Assembly: GCA_009377395.1 (NCBI GenBank)
Contig: WHUB01000003.1
Coordinates: forward strand, 31,673 to 95,672
DNA length: 64,000 nucleotides
Source of the DNA: Actinophytocola sp.
Lineage (GTDB): Bacteria > Actinomycetota > Actinomycetes > Mycobacteriales > Pseudonocardiaceae
Direction: 5' to 3'
Positions 60,602-64,000 of the stretch are shown here, piece after piece. Position 1 is the stretch's first letter. The number at the start of each line of letters is the position of its first letter. A model generated the notes under the pieces. The model was not told where the DNA came from. It did not search any database and saw nothing but the letters and a program-made list of their open reading frames with translations. A program made the position numbers and the translations under genes.

Positions 60602-61321
60602 TCAGCGGTAATCCGGGTTGGGGAAGCCGGTATGGCAGCCGGCGTCCCATTCTGACCGTCGGTTGCCGTAGGCGGGCACGCCACCGGCGCGTTTGAGCAT
60701 CGCGGCGAGGTGCATGAGGTTGTAGGTCATGAAGGTGGTGTTGCGGTTGGTGAAGTCGTTCTGCGGGCCGCCGGAGCCGTCGTCGAGATAGGACGGACCA
60801 GGGCCGACCGCGCCGAGCCAGCCCGCGTCGGCCTGCGGCGGGATGGTGTACCCGATGTGCTGCAGGCTGTAGAGGATGTTCATCGCGCAGTGCTTGAGCC
60901 CGTCCTCGTTGCCGGTGACCAGGCAGCCGCCGACCCGGCCGTAGTAGGCGTACTGGCCGGCGTCGTTGAGGACGCTGGAGCAGCCGTAGAGCCGTTCGAT
61001 CACCTGCTTCGTGATCGAGCTGTTGTCGCCGAGCCAGATGGGTCCGGCCAGCACCAGGATGTCGGCGGCCAGCACTCGCGGGAACAGCTCCGGCCAGTCG
61101 TCGCGTTCCCAGCCGTGCACGGTCATGTCCGGCCAGACGCCGGTCGCGATGTCATGGTCCACCGCGCGAATCTCGTCCACGGTGACCCCGGCGTCGCGCA
61201 TGATCTGGGCGCTGAGGTCGATCAGCCCCTGGGTGTGGCTGAGCTCCGGGGAGCGCTTCAGCGTGCAGTTGACGAACAACGCCGTCAGATCATCGAACCG
61301 TGGTGCCCGCTCATCGACCAT
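60602..61321 (-). CDS. Flavodoxin-like NAD(P)H-dependent FMN reductase
   Basis: This 239-residue protein has a flavodoxin fold (LTALFVNCTLKRSPELSHTQ, LVLAGPIWLGDNSSITKQVI, GRVGGCLVTGNEDGLKHCAM) typical of WrbA/NADPH-dependent FMN reductases. It binds FMN and probably reduces quinones or flavins. The ATG at 61321 follows GGGAGGG. It is transcribed with the downstream nuclease lipoprotein. Confidence 0.85.
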   Translation of the reverse strand: MVDERAPRFDDLTALFVNCTLKRSPELSHTQGLIDLSAQIMRDAGVTVDEIRAVDHDIATGVWPDMTVHGWERDDWPELFPRVLAADILVLAGPIWLGDNSSITKQVIERLYGCSSVLNDAGQYAYYGRVGGCLVTGNEDGLKHCAMNILYSLQHIGYTIPPQADAGWLGAVGPGPSYLDDGSGGPQNDFTNRNTTFMTYNLMHLAAMLKRAGGVPAYGNRRSEWDAGCHTGFPNPDYR

Positions 61322-61397
61322 GGTCCCTCCCCGCCCGGTCACCGTCGCCGGAACAGTCGAAAGGGATGATCCGAACGTTACGCGCGCTCATCCGTCA

Positions 61398-61476
61398 TGA
61401 AACGTCTCAAGAAACGGTAGACGGGTTGACGTGATGAAGGGCACCTCGTAGCCTCCCCGCGATATGAAACGTTTTA
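61398..61476. promoter_or_regulatory. Two LacI-type operator sites
   Basis: TGAAACGTCTCA (61398-61409) and TGAAACGTTTTA (61465-61476) each match a TGAAACGTTTCA-type LacI-family palindrome at 11 of 12 positions. They lie in the divergent promoter, the second 35 bases before the MFS start. No LacI gene is in the window. Confidence 0.65.
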
Positions 61477-61510
61477 CCACTTGATCTTCGACGTTCCGGG
61501 GAGGAGCACA

Positions 61511-62866
61511 ATGGCGGAAAGCTACGACGGCTCGGCGTCAGGTCCGAGCAACGCGCAGCTGTGGCGATGGTCCTTCGTCGCGGCGATGGCGGGTTTCATC
61601 GATGCCGGCTCGATCGTGGCCACCGGGGTCGGTGCGCTGGTGTGGGCCTCCGAGTTCGGCTTCGGCGACACCTACGTGGGCGTGCTCGGCGCGATCGGCC
61701 CGAACGCGATGGCGGCGGGCGTCGGCGCGCTGGTCGGCGGCTGGATCTGCGACAAGTTCGGCCGCAAGAAGATCTACGCCTACGACCTGCTGCTGTACAT
61801 GCTCGGCGCGCTCGTCATCGCCTTCTCCGTCGACCAGGTGTCGTTGACGGTCGGCTTCGTCCTGATCGGACTGGCGGTCGGTGCCGACATCCCGGCGTCC
61901 TGGTCGCTGGTCACCGAGCTGGCCCCCGCGCGGAAGCGTGGCCGGCTCGGCAGCCTGTCGCAGGTGCTCTGGTACGCCGGTCCGGTCACCGTGCTGCTGC
62001 TCGGGCTGTGGCTGACGCAGTACGGCCTGCTCGGCGTCCGGCTGATGTTCGGCTTCCTGTTCCTGGTGGCGCTGGCGACCTACATCATGCGCCAGGGCAT
62101 CGCCGAGTCGGCGCGGTGGAAGCACATGCACCGGGACGAGCAGTCCAGGTCGGTCGCGCGCCGGACCATCGGCGACGACTACCGCGAGCTGCTGTCGCGG
62201 CGCGGCATGCGTCCACTGCTGATGCTGCTCGGTGTGTATGGGTTCTGGAATCTCTTCGCCGGGACCAACGGCTTCTACCTGCCGCTGTTCCTGCAGGAGT
62301 ACGGCTCGCTGTCCGAGGCCGCCTCGATCGGCATGCAGTGTCTGTACTTCGGACTGACCATCGTGGCGACCGCGTTCGTCTTCATCCCGCTGGTCGACCG
62401 GGTGGACCGGCGCGTCCTCTTCGCCGTCGGGTCGCTGTCCACATTGGCCGGTGCGTTGCTGCTGGCGATGTTCTCGGTGAGCCCGGTGCTGGTCACCGCC
62501 TACATCGTCATCACCGGCCTGGCGCAGGGGCTGGGCGCGCAGCACTTCTTCCAGCTCTGGTCGGGGGAGGAGTTCCCGACCAGGCTGCGGGCGACCGCGC
62601 AAGGCGTGGTGATGGGCGTGGTCCGGCTGACCCTCGGGGTGTGGTCGTTCTTCGTGCCGGTCATCGCCGCGGCCACCGGCTCGTTCCAGGCCGTCGCGGT
62701 CATCCTGTCGGCGTTCCTGCTGGTGAGCTCGGTGATCGGCATCGTGTGGAGCCGCAACCAGCGCGGCAAGACCCTTGAGGAGATCGAGGTCGAGCAGGGC
62801 TGGGCGAGCGAAGGCGCGCGGTTCGACGAGGAGGAGGCACTGCATGAGGCCGCGGCGAACCGGTGA
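61511..62866 (+). CDS. MFS sugar transporter, probably L-rhamnose
   Basis: This 451-residue sugar-porter-type MFS protein has about 12 helices, GGWICDKFGRKKIYAYDLLL between helices 2 and 3, and ELAPARKRGRLGSLSQVLWY. GGGGAGGAG lies before the ATG. Its 3' end overlaps the rhamnose mutarotase gene by 23 bases, which suggests rhamnose as substrate. It has a clear LacI-type operator upstream. Confidence 0.83.
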   Translation: MAESYDGSASGPSNAQLWRWSFVAAMAGFIDAGSIVATGVGALVWASEFGFGDTYVGVLGAIGPNAMAAGVGALVGGWICDKFGRKKIYAYDLLLYMLGALVIAFSVDQVSLTVGFVLIGLAVGADIPASWSLVTELAPARKRGRLGSLSQVLWYAGPVTVLLLGLWLTQYGLLGVRLMFGFLFLVALATYIMRQGIAESARWKHMHRDEQSRSVARRTIGDDYRELLSRRGMRPLLMLLGVYGFWNLFAGTNGFYLPLFLQEYGSLSEAASIGMQCLYFGLTIVATAFVFIPLVDRVDRRVLFAVGSLSTLAGALLLAMFSVSPVLVTAYIVITGLAQGLGAQHFFQLWSGEEFPTRLRATAQGVVMGVVRLTLGVWSFFVPVIAAATGSFQAVAVILSAFLLVSSVIGIVWSRNQRGKTLEEIEVEQGWASEGARFDEEEALHEAAANR

Positions 62867-63242
62867 GCGGCGGCGCGTGTGCTTCACCTTGCAGGTCGAT
62901 CCCGCGCGGCTGGCCGAGTACCGCGCCCGGCATGCGCGGGTCTGGCCGGAGATGTTGCGGGCGCTGCGCGACGCCGGGTGGCACGACTACACGCTGCACC
63001 TGCGTTCCGATGGCCTGCTCGTCGGCACCTTGGTGACCGACGATCTGCAGGCGGCGGTGGCGGCGATGGAGCGGACGGACGTCAACGCACGCTGGCAGGC
63101 CGAGATGGCCGAGTTCTTCCCCGAGCTCGATGACGGCACGCGTCCCGACACCGGGATGCAGGTCCTTGAGGAGATCTTCGACCTCGACGAACAGCTGGCG
63201 GCCGCCGACGTCCAACGTAACGAAACGGACAAATCATATTAA
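62844..63242 (+). CDS. rhaM: L-rhamnose mutarotase
   Basis: This 132-residue protein matches RhaM (VCFTLQVDPARLAEYRARHA, VWPEMLRALRDAGWHDYTLH), with His in RARHARVWPEM as a likely catalytic residue. It interconverts the alpha and beta forms of L-rhamnose. The ATG at 62844 lies within the end of the MFS gene and is preceded by GAGGAGG; no other rhamnose genes follow in this window. Confidence 0.88.
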   Translation: MRPRRTGERRRVCFTLQVDPARLAEYRARHARVWPEMLRALRDAGWHDYTLHLRSDGLLVGTLVTDDLQAAVAAMERTDVNARWQAEMAEFFPELDDGTRPDTGMQVLEEIFDLDEQLAAADVQRNETDKSY

Positions 63243-63295
63243 AACAGTAGTTGATGACATAGGCTGGCTGCGGCCTGACGAAAAGGGGTGCAGCC

Positions 63296-63940
63296 ATGAA
63301 GATGACAGCGAGCGGCCGCGGTCTGGTGATCGGAGTTGTTCTGGGCGTCGTGGGCGTGGCAGGCGGGATCGCGTACGCCAGCATCCCTGACTCGGGTGGT
63401 GTCATTCACGCCTGCTACAGCCCGAACGGCGCGAAGGACACGAACGGAGCACAGCTCAATATCGTCGACAGCGCGACGGCGTCCTGCAGCAGGAACCAGG
63501 CGGAGATCACCTGGAGCCAGACCGGGCCGCAGGGGGTGAAGGGCGAGAAGGGCGACAAGGGCGACCCCGGCCCGGCGGGGCCGAGTGCCGCCTACACCAA
63601 CTACGGCTCCGGGCTGCGCTCCATTCCGGAGGGTGCGACGCAGACGGTGGCCAGCCTGACGCTTCCGGCCGGCAACTACGTGGTGCAGGCGAATGCCCAT
63701 GTGAACAGGGACGGCGACACGCGGTTCGCGCAGTGCGCGCTGGCGCCCGGCAACGTCAACACGACGTTCGCGCTGTACCCGCTGCACGCCGTCGGTGGGA
63801 TCAGGCTGCCCATCATGGGCGACGTCGCCGCGCCGAACGGAACCACGGTGTTCCTCCGGTGCTGGGGCCTCGACGGTGCCATTCAGGCCACCGGTGCCGT
63901 GATCGCCACCCAGGTCGGTTCGATCACGCCGTCCGAGTAA
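63296..63940 (+). CDS. Secreted protein with short collagen-like repeat
   Basis: This 214-residue protein has an N-terminal signal or anchor helix (about 9-29), an actinobacterial motif GGVIHACYSPNGAKDTNGAQ, seven Gly-X-Y triplets (77-97, GPQGVKGEKGDKGDPGPAGP) and a beta-rich C-terminal domain (about 105-210). Collagen-like repeats form triple helices, so it is probably a trimer on the cell surface. AAAAGGGG precedes the ATG. Function unknown. Confidence 0.78.
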   Translation: MKMTASGRGLVIGVVLGVVGVAGGIAYASIPDSGGVIHACYSPNGAKDTNGAQLNIVDSATASCSRNQAEITWSQTGPQGVKGEKGDKGDPGPAGPSAAYTNYGSGLRSIPEGATQTVASLTLPAGNYVVQANAHVNRDGDTRFAQCALAPGNVNTTFALYPLHAVGGIRLPIMGDVAAPNGTTVFLRCWGLDGAIQATGAVIATQVGSITPSE

Positions 63941-63944
63941 CCGC

Positions 63945-64000
63945 TCAGTCTCGGGCCGCGACGCCGATGTCGGGGTGGTCGGTGAACACGCCGTCGATGC
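63945..64000 (-). CDS. Glycerophosphodiester phosphodiesterase, C-terminal end
   Basis: The last 17 codons before the TGA at 63945 read IDGVFTDHPDIGVAARD. IDGVFTDHPD is the usual end of GDPD-family enzymes, which split glycerophosphodiesters. The rest lies outside the window. Confidence 0.75.
   Translation of the reverse strand, partial: IDGVFTDHPDIGVAARD

Noticed and set aside
1..64000. tRNA, rRNA and CRISPR features
   Set aside because: I looked for TPsiC-loop-like GTTCGA contexts with matching stems and for regularly spaced repeats and found none; the 21-bp repeat at 6.9 kb has no spacers.

Overview
The DNA is strongly GC-rich, with dense, mostly gapless coding, many GTG starts, a F420/FMN-type PPOX protein, an HtdZ-like MaoC hydratase, numerous TetR regulators and an ANTAR protein. 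This points to a chromosomal segment of an actinomycete, most likely a filamentous member of the Pseudonocardiales (inference; I could not run a search). No rRNA, tRNA, CRISPR array, insertion sequence or phage gene was seen. The two ends cut genes: an unidentified protein at the left and a glycerophosphodiester phosphodiesterase at the right.

Layout. 1-6.2 kb: cold-shock protein, secreted esterase with an HxlR-SCP2 regulator, divergent alanine aminotransferase (alaA), secreted DUF1906 protein. 6.2-10.5 kb: a minus-strand run of multicopper oxidase, ZIP metal transporter, MFS exporter and TetR. 10.6-11.05 kb: a decayed brnTA toxin-antitoxin pair. 11.06-20.9 kb: a lipid/acyl-CoA cluster under a divergent TetR (three SDRs, an MDR reductase, a MaoC hydratase, an ACAD10/11-type kinase-like protein, three acyl-CoA dehydrogenases) facing a thioesterase. 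20.9-30.2 kb: orphan vapB with a vapC stub, envelope proteins, carotenoid oxygenase with TetR, a flavin disulfide oxidoreductase, an SSS symporter and an intact vapBC. 30.4-36.0 kb: complete fructose PTS operon (fruR, fruK, EIIA, EIIBC, HPr, EI) behind a near-consensus promoter. 36.1-39.6 kb: LapA-domain protein, MpaB-type oxygenase with TetR, and an AbiEi/AbiEii toxin-antitoxin system under a very long palindrome. 39.6-46.5 kb: PASTA protein, a large LuxR-family ATPase regulator, a small unknown, ANTAR protein, secreted protein, and serA-DUF1015. 46.5-54.7 kb: DUF5995, MscS channel, DUF2157 protein, glycosyltransferase, acyl-CoA synthetase with TetR, and a shortened LysR. 54.7-64 kb: small CxxC protein, unknown protein, GMC oxidoreductase with aldehyde dehydrogenase, PPOX protein, secreted nuclease with flavodoxin-like reductase, a probable rhamnose transporter with rhamnose mutarotase, and a collagen-like secreted protein.

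How it works together. Most units are local regulator-plus-target pairs, and for many of them the operator can be read directly as an inverted repeat between divergent genes (3.6, 11.7, 24.5, 37.5, 39.6, 52.2 and 61.4 kb). The most notable material is the set of four toxin-antitoxin loci in different states of decay within about 29 kb, the ACAD10/11-like acyl-CoA cluster, the multicopper oxidase-ZIP pair, and repeated 4-bp tail-to-tail overlaps in which two stop codons share bases.
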